From Tetragenococcus osmophilus (GTDB lineage Bacteria > Bacillota > Bacilli > Lactobacillales > Enterococcaceae), in assembly GCF_003795125.1 (NCBI RefSeq), contig NZ_CP027783.1:2046001-2110000 (forward strand): DNA of 64,000 nucleotides, written 5' to 3'. Position 1 is the stretch's first letter; every line of letters begins with the position of its first letter. The notes under the pieces were generated by a model. The model saw only the letters and a program-made list of their open reading frames with translations, was not told the origin of the DNA and did no database searches. Both the position numbers and the translations under genes were made by a program. Shown here in pieces: positions 46,444-56,504 of the stretch.

Positions 46444-49400
46444 CTACTTCTCTTCAATTTCAACCAGTAAGTCACCTGATGCAATCGGCTCTCCTTGTGT
46501 CACATACACATGTTTAACCTCTCCATCAAAGCCGGCATCGATAGAAGTTTCCATTTTCATAGCTTCAGTAACCATTAAAGTATCTCCTCTTTTAATCCGA
46601 TCGCCTCTTTTAACAAATATTTCCAAAACTGTACCGGACATGGTAGCTCCAATATGTTCTTTGTTGGTTGGTTCAGCTTTCTTTTTAACAGCGACGCTTG
46701 TTTTTATCGAAGTATCTTTCACTTCAATTTCACGGCGTTGACCATTTAAATTGAAAAATAGCGTGCGATTTCCTTCAATGTCTGGTTCACCAATTTCATC
46801 CAAACGGATAATTAAGTCCTTGCCTTGTTCAATGGTCACATTTATTTTTTCGCCTTGACGCATGCCATTGAAAAACGTTGGCGTATCTAAAACTTTAATA
46901 TCTGCATATTGTTCATAAGCTTTACGGTAAGTTAAGAAAACATCAGGGTACATGAGATAACTCAATACTTCGTCCTGATTAGGTGTGTAACCAATCAACG
47001 CAGCTAACTCATCTTTTACTTGGTTAAAATCTATAGGATCTGCAAAAGCACCTGGTCGATCGGTATAAGCTGGTCTTCCCTTTAAAATAATTTGCTGTAA
47101 TTTTTCCGGGAAACCTCCTACAGGTTGACCCAAATCTCCTTGGAAAAGGGAAATAACGGATTCTGGAAAACTAATCGATGTCCCTTTTTCATAAATATCT
47201 TCTTCTGACAAATCATTTTGAACCATAAATAAAGCCATATCTCCTACGACTTTGGAAGAAGGTGTCACCTTAACAATATCACCAAACATCATATTCACTT
47301 TATGATACATTTCTTTAATTTCATCCCATCGATCAAAAAGTCCCACAGCTTTTGCTTGCTGTTGTAAGTTTGAATATTGACCGCCTGGCATTTCATGCAT
47401 ATAAACTTCTGTTTGTGGGGCATTCATACCACTTTCAAACGGTTCATAATAAGGTCGTACATCTTCCCAATAATGGTTTAATTTTTGTACGTTTTCCACT
47501 TGAATATGAGGAACTCGATCATTGTCATCTAAAGCATAATACAAACTACTCATACTTGGTTGGCTTGTGCCACCACTCATCGCGCTCATGGCTACGTCCA
47601 CAATGTCTACACCTGCACGTACTGCTTCAGAATAAGTCATAATGCCGTTGCCGCTTGTATCATGCGTATGCAAATGGATCGGCAAATCAACGGTATTTTT
47701 TAATTCATTAATTAAGCGATAAGCCGCTTGTGGCTTCAATAAACCAGCCATATCTTTAATCGCAATAGTATGAGCACCCAATTGTTCTAACTCTTTAGCC
47801 ATATCCTTGTAATATTGCACCGAATACTTCGGCCGGCTAGGATCATTGATATCACCTGTATAGCAAATAGCAGCTTCTGCAATTTTACCTGCATCTCTGA
47901 CTGCTTGGATACTTTTTTCCATTTGTGGCAACCAATTTAAACTATCAAAAATACGAAAAACATCCATCCCCTGTTTAGCCGCTTCATTAATAAAAGCAAC
48001 TAGTACATTATCGGGGTAATTAGAATAGCCTACCGCATTTGAACCACGGAATAGCATTTGTAATAAAGTGTTTGGCATCATTTTACGCAAAGTACGTAAT
48101 CTTTCCCAAGGATCTTCTGTCAAAAACCGATAACTTACATCAAAAGTAGCGCCACCCCACATTTCACTAGAAAACAGCTGAGGGATTCCTTTTTCTGTTT
48201 GTTGTGCAATTCTTGCTAAGTCATGAGTACGTACACGAGTGGCAAGTAAACTTTGATGTGCATCCCGAAAGGTAGTATCTGTCAAAAGTACTTCATTTTG
48301 TTGACGTACCCACTGACTTAATTGGTCTGCGCCTTGGTTGTCCAAAATATTTTTAGGCGTTTGGCCAACTTTTACATCAGTTAAGTCTTCTGGAACACGT
48401 GGCGATTCATAAAAAGGCTTTTCTTGCTTTTCAATTCCAGGAAATCCGTTTATTGTGATTTCGCTAATATATTTCATTGTTTTATTTCCACGGTCTCGCG
48501 TAAATGAGAACTCGAATAATTCAGGAGTTTGGTCAATGAAAAGCGTCGTCATTTTACCTGAGCGAAATTCTGGATGAGCAATCACATTTTTTAAAAATGG
48601 CATATTCGTTTTTACCCCGCGTATCCGAAATTCTTTTATACAGCGCGCCATTTTCGCAATTGCTTGTTCAAATGTAGCAGCATGTGTACATACTTTAACT
48701 AATAAAGAGTCAAAGTAAGGAGTAACAACTGCGCCAGCATATGCATTTCCAACATCAAGTCTTACACCAAATCCGCCTGGTGAACGGTAAGTATCAATTT
48801 TTCCAGTATCAGGCATAAAATCATTCAATGGATCTTCTGTCGTAATCCGACATTGAATAGCTGCCCCTTTAAAAGTAATTTTTTCTTGTTTAGGCAGTCC
48901 AATTTCTTGATGTAGTTCTTTTCCTTGAGCAATTAAAATTTGAGTCCCTACAATGTCTACATCAGTGATCATTTCTGTAATCGTATGTTCTACCTGTACA
49001 CGCGGATTTACCTCAATAAAGTAAAATTGATCATTTTCAACCAAAAATTCTACTGTTCCAGCATTCACATAACCTACATGTTGCATCAAATGCACAGCTG
49101 CTGTGCAAATTTTTTCACGCATTTCATCACTTAAAGAAACACATGGAGCTACTTCAACAACTTTTTGGTGCCTTCTTTGCACAGAACAATCTCGTTCAAA
49201 TAAATGGATAACATTCCCGAAATTATCTGCCAAAATTTGTACTTCAATATGTTTTGGATTAGCAATATATTTTTCTACATAAATTTCGTCGTTACCAAAA
49301 GCGGCTTTGGCTTCACTTTTTGCACGCTCAAAACCCTCTCGAGCTTGCTTTTTATCATAGGCAACTCGCATTCCGCGTCCACCACCGCCTAAAGCAGCTT

Positions 49401-49872
49401 TTATCATAACTGGATAACCATGCTCATCGGCAAAAGAAACGACTTCATCAGCATCAGCAACAGGACCATCAGAGCCCGGTATTGCTTGAATACCTGCAGC
49501 AACAGCAGCTTGTTTGGCTTTAATTTTGTCGCCAAAAATGTCTAGATGATAAGGTTTAGGTCCAATAAAAGTAATACCTTCTTCTTGACATCGAGTCACA
49601 AGCTCTAAGTTCTCAGACAAAAAACCATATCCAGGATGAATGGCTTGCGCTCCTGAAAGTTTTGCAATGCGAATGATATCTTCAATATCTAAATAAGCAT
49701 CAATCGGTTTTTTCCCTTCACCTACTAAGTAAGCTTCGTCTGCTTTAAAACGATGTACCGAGTATTCGTCTTCCTTTGCATAGATTGCAACCGTTTGTAT
49801 ATTTAATTCTACACAAGCACGAAAAACACGTGTAGCTATTTCCCCTCGGTTAGCAACAAGAATCTTATCCAT
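46444..49872 (-). CDS. pyc: Pyruvate carboxylase
   Basis: This biotin enzyme carboxylates pyruvate to oxaloacetate, feeding aspartate synthesis. It has 1142 residues with all domains in one chain. The biotin carboxylase domain is about 1-455 (GRGEIATRVFRACVEL start, GGGGRGMRVAYD ATP grasp, IEVNPRVQVEHT). The carboxyltransferase domain is about 530-800 (LLTDTTFRDAHQSLLATRVR, with HLHTHDTSGNG for metal binding). The tetramerisation domain comes next, and the C-terminal biotinyl domain has VTEAMKMETSI. In lactic acid bacteria Pyc is inhibited by cyclic di-AMP at the dimer interface. ftsW lies upstream. Confidence 0.98.
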   Translation of the reverse strand: MDKILVANRGEIATRVFRACVELNIQTVAIYAKEDEYSVHRFKADEAYLVGEGKKPIDAYLDIEDIIRIAKLSGAQAIHPGYGFLSENLELVTRCQEEGITFIGPKPYHLDIFGDKIKAKQAAVAAGIQAIPGSDGPVADADEVVSFADEHGYPVMIKAALGGGGRGMRVAYDKKQAREGFERAKSEAKAAFGNDEIYVEKYIANPKHIEVQILADNFGNVIHLFERDCSVQRRHQKVVEVAPCVSLSDEMREKICTAAVHLMQHVGYVNAGTVEFLVENDQFYFIEVNPRVQVEHTITEMITDVDIVGTQILIAQGKELHQEIGLPKQEKITFKGAAIQCRITTEDPLNDFMPDTGKIDTYRSPGGFGVRLDVGNAYAGAVVTPYFDSLLVKVCTHAATFEQAIAKMARCIKEFRIRGVKTNMPFLKNVIAHPEFRSGKMTTLFIDQTPELFEFSFTRDRGNKTMKYISEITINGFPGIEKQEKPFYESPRVPEDLTDVKVGQTPKNILDNQGADQLSQWVRQQNEVLLTDTTFRDAHQSLLATRVRTHDLARIAQQTEKGIPQLFSSEMWGGATFDVSYRFLTEDPWERLRTLRKMMPNTLLQMLFRGSNAVGYSNYPDNVLVAFINEAAKQGMDVFRIFDSLNWLPQMEKSIQAVRDAGKIAEAAICYTGDINDPSRPKYSVQYYKDMAKELEQLGAHTIAIKDMAGLLKPQAAYRLINELKNTVDLPIHLHTHDTSGNGIMTYSEAVRAGVDIVDVAMSAMSGGTSQPSMSSLYYALDDNDRVPHIQVENVQKLNHYWEDVRPYYEPFESGMNAPQTEVYMHEMPGGQYSNLQQQAKAVGLFDRWDEIKEMYHKVNMMFGDIVKVTPSSKVVGDMALFMVQNDLSEEDIYEKGTSISFPESVISLFQGDLGQPVGGFPEKLQQIILKGRPAYTDRPGAFADPIDFNQVKDELAALIGYTPNQDEVLSYLMYPDVFLTYRKAYEQYADIKVLDTPTFFNGMRQGEKINVTIEQGKDLIIRLDEIGEPDIEGNRTLFFNLNGQRREIEVKDTSIKTSVAVKKKAEPTNKEHIGATMSGTVLEIFVKRGDRIKRGDTLMVTEAMKMETSIDAGFDGEVKHVYVTQGEPIASGDLLVEIEEK

Positions 49873-49946
49873 TCAACCACTCCTCACACCTAAATTATAT
49901 TTAATAATAACCAATTTACGGAAAAGCTGAAAAATAAGCGAAATAC

Positions 49947-51119
49947 TTATTTCCCAGCTTCTTGTTTTTCTAACATAGCTTTTTTCTTTTCATCTGCACT
50001 AATATTTAATGCAAAGCCAACACAGACCGAAAACATCATTAAACTAGACCCGCCTTGACTAATAAAAGGAAAAGTAATCCCACTTAACGGGATTATTCCA
50101 GTAATACCACCTAAATTAATAAAAATAGAAATTAAAAATAATGCACCAATACCGATGCACATAATTGAATTAAACGGATCTTTTGATCGAATACCGATTA
50201 ATAAAATGCGTGTAATCATATAAAACAAAACACCTAAAACCAAAATGGCTACAATCAATCCCAGTTCTTCAACTACAATAGCAAATGCATAATCAGTATG
50301 CGCAAATTGTAAGAACCCTTTTTTTTGAATACTGTTTCCTAGTCCACGTCCAAATAATCCACCATTAAACAAAGCATAATAACCATGAATCATTTGATGA
50401 CCATCACCATACTCATCGATAAAAGGATTACGAAATACCGCAAATCGAGAGAGCACATAATCAGGTATGAAATACTTACCTATTGTATTTACGCCAAATA
50501 TCGCTAAAATACTTCCCAAGATACCGATTAAACCTGTATAAAGAGTATAGATATAATTTACACCACTTGCCAGCAACATAACGATACTAAGTAAAACAAT
50601 AATTGCTGCATTCCCAAAATCTGGATAAAACAGTAATGCCGAAATAGGCACCAGCATGGTTAGTAGTAAACCTTTAACACTATACATAAAATGATACTGA
50701 ATTTGGCTTTGTCGTTTCGCTAAGGCTGCAGCAAAAACCCATATCGCAACTACCTTAAAAAACTCTGCCGGCTGAATCGTTCCCATTCCAGGGATTTGTA
50801 TCCACCCATAAGCACCATTAACAGGACTAAAGGCAAAAGCTAAAAATAGAAAAAAGCAAACAATGAGTAATGCCACAAAAGTAACTTTTACATTTTTCAA
50901 AACATTTGTTTTTAATTTATAGATAAAAAAGATTAAAAACAAACTAATAAGCCAAAATACTAATTGAAAGATCGCTTGACGACCTGGATATTGTCCATTT
51001 TCTAGCAACACATAAGAAGTAGTACTATAAACCATCATTAAGCCAATAATGGACAAAAATAGATAAGGAATTAAGATCCCCCAATCTATAAAGTGCCTTT
51101 TTTTTATCTTATTAGGCAA
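49947..51119 (-). CDS. ftsW: Cell-division lipid II polymerase FtsW (SEDS family)
   Basis: A 390-residue SEDS glycosyltransferase with about ten membrane helices, which polymerises septal peptidoglycan with a partner class B PBP. Conserved pieces include PVNGAYGWIQIPGMGTIQPAEFFKVVAIW (about residue 105), LLFYPDFGNAAII, and the C-terminal GIIPLSGITFPFISQGGSSLM. The position between ylaN and pyc is that of ftsW in Bacillus and enterococci, which favours FtsW over RodA. The start is TTG with AAGGAGG 8 nt upstream. It lies 3 bp after ylaN. Confidence 0.93.
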   Translation of the reverse strand: MPNKIKKRHFIDWGILIPYLFLSIIGLMMVYSTTSYVLLENGQYPGRQAIFQLVFWLISLFLIFFIYKLKTNVLKNVKVTFVALLIVCFFLFLAFAFSPVNGAYGWIQIPGMGTIQPAEFFKVVAIWVFAAALAKRQSQIQYHFMYSVKGLLLTMLVPISALLFYPDFGNAAIIVLLSIVMLLASGVNYIYTLYTGLIGILGSILAIFGVNTIGKYFIPDYVLSRFAVFRNPFIDEYGDGHQMIHGYYALFNGGLFGRGLGNSIQKKGFLQFAHTDYAFAIVVEELGLIVAILVLGVLFYMITRILLIGIRSKDPFNSIMCIGIGALFLISIFINLGGITGIIPLSGITFPFISQGGSSLMMFSVCVGFALNISADEKKKAMLEKQEAGK

Positions 51120-51122
51120 GTG

Positions 51123-51422
51123 TTATACCTCCTTGCCTTGCATATTTATTTCATTTTCTTCATAAGCTTGATTATATAACTGATTTAAATCACGCTCAAG
51201 ATCACCAAGCAATTGCTGGCCTGTTTCATTTGAAATAATTCCCAAACGAATTGAAAAAGAAACCTGTCTAGACAGTCCATACATTTGTGTATCGACTACC
51301 TCTTCAAATGCCTTACATTGAAAAATGCAAAAACGATTTTGCTGATTTTTAATTAGCATTTTGATACGATCTGCCTCTTCATAAAGCAAATCTAACGCTA
51401 ATTCCGGAGAAATAGCTTCCAT
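51123..51422 (-). CDS. ylaN: YlaN family protein (UPF0358)
   Basis: A 99-residue all-helical protein matching YlaN: ALDLLYEEADRIKMLIKNQQNRFCIFQCKAFEEVVDTQMYGLSRQVSF-like core. In Bacillus and staphylococci YlaN is needed under iron limitation and has been linked to Fur and Fe-S supply. Whether that holds here is unknown. A single Cys pair is not conserved as a metal site. It is immediately upstream of ftsW (3-bp gap). Confidence 0.9.
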   Translation of the reverse strand: MEAISPELALDLLYEEADRIKMLIKNQQNRFCIFQCKAFEEVVDTQMYGLSRQVSFSIRLGIISNETGQQLLGDLERDLNQLYNQAYEENEINMQGKEV

Positions 51423-51532
51423 TAGGATCCCTCCTGTTCTTATGTTTCCCTATTATAGCACAAAATTTTTCCAAGTTGGATATTTGGTTTTAGCAATTTA
51501 TCATAAATTAAACAATTATTAGACAAAAAAAT

Positions 51533-51559
51533 AAGACTGAAACAAAAAGTCTCAGCCTT
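51533..51559 (-). terminator. Terminator after typA
   Basis: AAGACTGAAA (51533-51542) pairs with TCTCAGCCTT (51550-51559), with two mismatched positions, followed by ATTTTTTTGT on the minus strand. It lies just past the typA stop, between typA and ylaN. Confidence 0.75.
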
Positions 51560-51576
51560 ACTTTTTCTTATTAAAA

Positions 51577-53412
51577 TTAGTTACTTTTCTTTTGCTTTTT
51601 CGCAGCTTTGCCACGTTCGTTCGTATTTAAGATTTGTTTACGTAAACGAACACTTTCAGGTGTAATTTCACAGTACTCATCTTCATTAATAAACTCAATG
51701 GATTCTTCAAGCGTTAAAATACGTGGTTTTCTGATAGTCGAAGTTTGGTCTTTTGTAGCCGAACGAACGTTGGTCATTTGTTTTGCTTTGACGATATTCA
51801 CAGACAGATCATTTTCCCGTGAATTTTCGCCTACAATCATTCCTTCATAAACTTCAGTATTAGGTTCTACAAAAATTGTGCCCCGATCTTCAAGATTCAT
51901 AATGGAATAAGCAGTAGCTTTACCAGAATCGATAGAAACTAACGCTCCATGATTTCTACCAGCAAGTTGTACTTTCAACATAGGCAAATATTGGTCAAAA
52001 GTATGATGCATAATACCATAACCATGTGTCATGGATAAAAATTCATTGTTATAACCAATTAATCCACGTGATGGTACTTGGAAAATAAGACGGACTTGTC
52101 CATTACCGCTATTAACCATATCTTGCATTTCACCTTTGCGTAATCCCAAAGATTCAATGACTGACCCCATATATTCTTCTGGAGTATCAATTTGTACACT
52201 TTCAAATGGTTCACATTTTACACCATCAATTTCTCTTTCAATAACTTCTGGACGAGAAACTTGAAGTTCGTAACCTTCCCGGCGTAAGTTTTCAATTAAA
52301 ATAGATAAGTGAAGCTCCCCACGTCCAGACACTGTCCAAGATTCTGGTGTCAAAGGTTCCACTCTTAATGAAACATCAGTTTGTAGTTCCATCATCAAAC
52401 GTTCTTCAAGCTTACGCGCCGTTATATGTTTTCCTTCTTGTCCAGCAAATGGTGAATTATTTACTAAAAACGTCATTTGTAGCGTTGGTTCATCAATACG
52501 CAAGATTGGTAGAGCATCTTGGTGATCAAATGGCGTAACTGTTTCACCAACAAAGATATCGCCCATTCCAGCTACTGCAATTAAATCTCCAGCTTTAGCT
52601 TCTTGGATTTCTTGACGTTGCAAACCAAAATAACCAAATAATTGGCTTACGCGGAATTTTTTCACCGTTCCGTCTAGTTTTATCAAAGCTACCTGGTCGC
52701 CAACTTTGATCTTTCCGCGGAAAACACGACCAATTCCAATACGACCTACATAATCATTATAATCTAGTAATGAAACTTGGAATTGCAAAGGTTCGTCGCT
52801 ATTGTCGACAGGTTCTGGAATATGATCAATAATTGTATCAAACACCGGTGCCATTGTCGGTTTTTGTTCACTAGGGTCTTCTGAAAGGCTAGAAGTTCCA
52901 TTAATTGCTGAAGAATAGATCACTGGAAAGTCTAGTTGGTTATCATCGGCGCCTAGTTCAATAAATAGTTCTAATACTTGGTCAACAACAAACTGTGGAC
53001 GAGCTGCTGGCTTATCAATTTTGTTCACAACAACAATTGGAGTCACATTTTGATCAAGTGCTTTTTTCAATACAAAGCGAGTTTGTGGCATCGTTCCTTC
53101 ATAAGCATCTACTAGTAAAACTACACCATCGACCATTTTCATGATACGCTCAACTTCACCGCCGAAGTCCGCGTGTCCCGGCGTATCTAAAATGTTAATC
53201 CGTGTATTACGGTATTGTACAGCAGTGTTTTTAGACAAGATCGTAATGCCACGTTCTTTTTCTAAATCATTAGTGTCCATGGCTCTTTCTTGTAGATCCG
53301 TTCTGCCTTCTAATGTTTCAGATTGCTTTAATAATTCATCAACTAATGTTGTTTTTCCGTGGTCAACGTGGGCAATAATTGCTACGTTGCGAATTGTATC
53401 TCTATATTTCAA
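51577..53412 (-). CDS. typA: GTP-binding protein TypA/BipA
   Basis: A 611-residue ribosome-binding translational GTPase involved in 50S assembly and stress. G1 is VAIIAHVDHGKTTLVDELL, G2 is EKERGITILSKN, G3 is NILDTPGHADFGGEVERIM and G4 is NKIDKP. Domain II and the TypA-specific C-terminal region follow (SRGLIGYNNEFLSMTHGYGIMHHTFDQY, PRILTLEESIEFINEDEYCEITPESVRLRK). The start is a TTG with AAAGGAG 10 nt upstream. An ATG just before it is out of frame. Confidence 0.96.
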   Translation of the reverse strand: MKYRDTIRNVAIIAHVDHGKTTLVDELLKQSETLEGRTDLQERAMDTNDLEKERGITILSKNTAVQYRNTRINILDTPGHADFGGEVERIMKMVDGVVLLVDAYEGTMPQTRFVLKKALDQNVTPIVVVNKIDKPAARPQFVVDQVLELFIELGADDNQLDFPVIYSSAINGTSSLSEDPSEQKPTMAPVFDTIIDHIPEPVDNSDEPLQFQVSLLDYNDYVGRIGIGRVFRGKIKVGDQVALIKLDGTVKKFRVSQLFGYFGLQRQEIQEAKAGDLIAVAGMGDIFVGETVTPFDHQDALPILRIDEPTLQMTFLVNNSPFAGQEGKHITARKLEERLMMELQTDVSLRVEPLTPESWTVSGRGELHLSILIENLRREGYELQVSRPEVIEREIDGVKCEPFESVQIDTPEEYMGSVIESLGLRKGEMQDMVNSGNGQVRLIFQVPSRGLIGYNNEFLSMTHGYGIMHHTFDQYLPMLKVQLAGRNHGALVSIDSGKATAYSIMNLEDRGTIFVEPNTEVYEGMIVGENSRENDLSVNIVKAKQMTNVRSATKDQTSTIRKPRILTLEESIEFINEDEYCEITPESVRLRKQILNTNERGKAAKKQKKSN

Positions 53413-53595
53413 TATTCATTTGCTCCTTTAAAATTCAACCTAATTATCAACTGTCTGTCTCCAAAAAGACGACCATATAATCCTTTTTGTTCTAATAAAC
53501 GTTACGTCACTCACCAGATAATTATAACAAAAATTCTTTCTGAAAACTAGTGAAAAGGTTTCAAATTTGTAAATTTCCCACAAAAATTTAACATC

Positions 53596-54381
53596 TTAGT
53601 TTTGGGCCTGTCCAACTAATTGCATCATTTCTTTGTAAGCTGTAGGTGTTGCTGCTATAAAGCGTTCTCTTCCATTAAATTTCAAAGGGCCGCCTTCAAT
53701 GTTTGAAAATTTCATATTTAAAGCATCTAACATAACACTACCAGCAGCATAGTCCCAGGGCGCCAAACTGGAAACATAAGCATTTCGTTTTCCTCGAATT
53801 AAGCTAATCAATTCAAGTCCTGCACACCCAGACATACGTACGCCCATAGAACGTTCTGCCATTAATTGTGCATTATAACTATTTTTTCTATACATGCTAG
53901 AATTCATTCCAACTAATCCTTCAGCTAAATTTAAATCCGCAGGAACGGGTAAGTTCTCTTCGTTAATAAAAACGCCAACTTCTGGGCCACCCCACAAAAG
54001 CGTATCTTCCATAACATTATAGATAAACCCTAGTTTTCCTTTGTCTTCTTCATAAACAGCAATCATAATGCAGAAATTTTCTTGTTCTAATACAAAATTC
54101 AGCGTACCATCTATCGGATCTATAATAAACACACGTCCAGAAAAATCGGTAAGCTGATCTCTCCCATTTTCTTCACCCAAAATTTTAGCTTCTGGGTCGA
54201 AATCATGCATTTGTTCGATTAAAAAATCTTGTACTTGTTTATCTACATTTGTGACTAAATCCTTACGGTCCTCTTTAGTATCAACGGTCATATCGTTTTT
54301 TGCAATTTCTTTTTTTATTATTTCCGCTGCTTCTTGGATCCAATTTTTTATTTCATTGATCATAATTTGCATTTCATTCAT
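53596..54381 (-). CDS. suhB: Inositol monophosphatase family protein
   Basis: A 261-residue magnesium-dependent phosphatase of the IMPase/SuhB family. Metal-binding motifs: LGEENGRD (Glu, about residue 70), IIDPIDGTLNFV (about residue 91) and LAPWDYAAGSVML (about residue 205). The substrate may be inositol phosphate, a nucleotide such as pAp, or another sugar phosphate. It overlaps the UPF0223 gene by 4 bp (ATGA); an ATG three codons later has a better-spaced AAAGGA and is an alternative start. Order UPF0223-suhB-typA is conserved in Firmicutes. Confidence 0.9.
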   Translation of the reverse strand: MNEMQIMINEIKNWIQEAAEIIKKEIAKNDMTVDTKEDRKDLVTNVDKQVQDFLIEQMHDFDPEAKILGEENGRDQLTDFSGRVFIIDPIDGTLNFVLEQENFCIMIAVYEEDKGKLGFIYNVMEDTLLWGGPEVGVFINEENLPVPADLNLAEGLVGMNSSMYRKNSYNAQLMAERSMGVRMSGCAGLELISLIRGKRNAYVSSLAPWDYAAGSVMLDALNMKFSNIEGGPLKFNGRERFIAATPTAYKEMMQLVGQAQN

Positions 54382-54653
54382 CCTTTCATTTTTAATTTTT
54401 GATCAGGATGGGCTTTTGCTTGTTGCACTGTTTTATACAATGAATAACCGGAAAGTTTTTCAAATTCCCGGCCTAATTTTCGTTCCTCTCCAATGCTTTG
54501 AACTACTGTCTTGAACCCTTGGTAGGCTTCGAGAAACTTTTCAGCAGAAATCCCTTTTTCATAGCTATCTTCTAATGCTTGCCATAAGTTAACGACCAAA
54601 ATAATTTCTTCTTTTGTCCATTCCATATCTAATGGATATTGATAATCTTGCAT
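54378..54653 (-). CDS. UPF0223 family protein
   Basis: A 91-residue helical protein matching UPF0223 (YktA): YPLDMEWTKEEIILVVNLWQALEDSYEKG at the start and IGEERKLGREFEKLSGYSLYKTVQ near the end. The function is unknown. It is coupled to the IMPase gene by a 4-bp overlap. A palindrome array lies upstream, between this gene and the end of pdhD. Confidence 0.9.
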   Translation of the reverse strand: MQDYQYPLDMEWTKEEIILVVNLWQALEDSYEKGISAEKFLEAYQGFKTVVQSIGEERKLGREFEKLSGYSLYKTVQQAKAHPDQKLKMKG

Positions 54654-54764
54654 AAACTCACCTGTTTTCTTTTTCTCATAGCTCTAGTGTACCAATATCT
54701 AGAAAAATGAACAACTATTGCGAAAGAAGCTACTAAAAATATTCATACCATTTCAATCTATTAG

Positions 54765-55008
54765 ACCTATGTCCTGAAAGTATTGTCAGGACATGAAATG
54801 AACAGACTTATGTTCTGAAAGTAATTACAGGACATAAGTTAATGAAAGTTATGTCCTGAAAAGCAGTTTTGCAACATAAGTATAGGAAATCTATGTTCTG
54901 AATGTGAGTTCAGGACATGAATTCAGCGGACTTATGTCCTGAAACTCCTTTTAAGACATAACTCTCTTTGATCTATGTACTGAAAATTTACTCAGGCCAT
55001 AAGTCCCT
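54765..55008. repeat. Array 3 of 41-bp phased palindromes
   Basis: Six units have left arms at 54769, 54810, 54851, 54893, 54934 and 54975 (steps 41, 41, 42, 41, 41, the same series as array 1). Arms vary: left ATGTCCTGA, ATGTTCTGA or ATGTACTGA; right TCAGGACAT, ACAGGACAT, TTGCAACAT, TTAAGACAT or TCAGGCCAT. Only the first unit is a perfect palindrome. It occupies most of the 437-bp gap between the UPF0223 gene and pdhD. The rest holds the pdh terminator and AT-rich DNA. Confidence 0.94.
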
Positions 55009-55048
55009 AGATAAAGTGCTACACAATAAACGTGTCCAAAATAAAAAA

Positions 55049-55078
55049 CCTATGGATCTATTTCTTTAGATCCATAGG
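55049..55078 (-). terminator. Terminator of the pdhABCD operon
   Basis: CCTATGGATCTA (55049-55060) pairs perfectly with TAGATCCATAGG (55067-55078) around 6 nt, followed by TTTTTTATTTT on the minus strand. It lies 12 nt past the pdhD stop. Confidence 0.93.
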
Positions 55079-55090
55079 CAATTAAATTAT

Positions 55091-56497
55091 TTAAGCGTGA
55101 ATTGGTAGTCCAAGAGCTAACTCGGAAGCATCCATTGTAATTTCGCCTAAAGAAGGGTGTGGGTGAATCGTTAATGCAATGTCTTCTGCATTCATTCCTG
55201 ATTCAATCGCTAGCGCTAACTCTGAAACCATATCAGATGCACCAACGCCACCGATTTGTGCTCCTACAACAACGTCATCTTCAACAGTAGTTACAAGACG
55301 CATAAATCCTTCTGTTTTGTTTAAAGATAATGCACGGCCATTGCCGGCAAAAGGAAACTTATAAGCTTTGGCATCTAATCCAGCTTCTTTAGCTTCGTTA
55401 ATAGTCATACCAACTGTTACAATTTCGGGATCAGTAAAAGCAACTGACGGCATTGCTTTATAATCTACAGCAACTTTTTCCCCTGAAATAGCTTCAGCAG
55501 CAATTTTTGCTTCATAACTTGCTTTATGAGCTAAAGCAGCGCCTGGTACAACATCGCCAATAGCAAAAATGCTTTTAACATTTGTACGACCTTGGTTATC
55601 TACAGGTAATAACCCATGATCTCCAATTTTTACGCCAGCTTGTTCTAATCCCATTTCGTCTGTATTCGGACGACGTCCAACAGTTACCATTACATAATCT
55701 GCTGTTATGGATTCTTGTTTCCCATCAGCTTCATAGTTAATAGTTACACTGTCACCATTATCAACGGCTTCTTTAGCCATTGCACTTGTAATGATGTTGA
55801 CGTCTCTTTTCTTGAAGTCATTTTCAACAAGCTTAACCAAATCTTTTTCATAAGTAGGTAAAATTTGTGGGGTCCCTTCAAGGATAGTTACGTCAGCGCC
55901 TAGGTTAGCGTACGCGCTACCTAATTCTGCGCCGATAACGCCGCCACCGATAATAACTAATTTTTCTGGCACTTGTTCTAATGCTAGGCCGCCTGTGGAA
56001 TCTATAACGCGACCACCAAATTTAAAACCTGGGATTTCAATAGGACGAGAACCTGTAGCCACAATAGCATGGTTAAATGTATACGTTTGGGCTGAATCAG
56101 GATGAATCACGCGCAAACTATTCTCATCAACAAAGAAAGCTTCCCCTTCGATAACATCTACTTTATTTTTCTTAAGAAGGCCTTTTACACCAGAGGTTAA
56201 TTTGTTAACGACTTGGTTTTCTTTCCATTCTTGTGTTTTAGTAAAATCTAAAGTAGCGTTTTCTGTTTTTATACCAAAAGCTTCAGAATCTTTAGCATCT
56301 TGATAGTGATGCCCTGCAGCAATTAGTGCCTTAGAAGGAATACATCCTACATTTAGACAAACACCACCAATGTTTTCTCTTTCAATAATGGCAACTTTTT
56401 GGCCTTTTTGGCTGGCACGGATGGCAGCTACATAGCCACCAGGTCCGGAACCAACTACTACTGTATCTAATTCTATGGCAAAATCTCCAACGACCAT
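55091..56497 (-). CDS. pdhD: Dihydrolipoamide dehydrogenase (E3 of pyruvate dehydrogenase)
   Basis: A flavoprotein that reoxidises dihydrolipoyl groups of E2 with NAD. It has 468 residues. The FAD site is [15 protein letters not shown], the redox disulfide is [15 protein letters not shown] (two Cys, about residues 47 and 52), the NAD site is [21 protein letters not shown], and the dimerisation domain ends with the catalytic His-Glu region [18 protein letters not shown] precedes the ATG. It is the last gene of the operon, 7 bp after pdhC. Confidence 0.97.
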   Translation of the reverse strand: MVVGDFAIELDTVVVGSGPGGYVAAIRASQKGQKVAIIERENIGGVCLNVGCIPSKALIAAGHHYQDAKDSEAFGIKTENATLDFTKTQEWKENQVVNKLTSGVKGLLKKNKVDVIEGEAFFVDENSLRVIHPDSAQTYTFNHAIVATGSRPIEIPGFKFGGRVIDSTGGLALEQVPEKLVIIGGGVIGAELGSAYANLGADVTILEGTPQILPTYEKDLVKLVENDFKKRDVNIITSAMAKEAVDNGDSVTINYEADGKQESITADYVMVTVGRRPNTDEMGLEQAGVKIGDHGLLPVDNQGRTNVKSIFAIGDVVPGAALAHKASYEAKIAAEAISGEKVAVDYKAMPSVAFTDPEIVTVGMTINEAKEAGLDAKAYKFPFAGNGRALSLNKTEGFMRLVTTVEDDVVVGAQIGGVGASDMVSELALAIESGMNAEDIALTIHPHPSLGEITMDASELALGLPIHA

Positions 56498-56504
56498 TTA
56501 TTTA

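Noticed and set aside
46424-46741. Open frame antisense to the end of pyc
   Set aside because: It is the reverse shadow of the biotinyl domain of pyc, with no ribosome site or recognisable motif.
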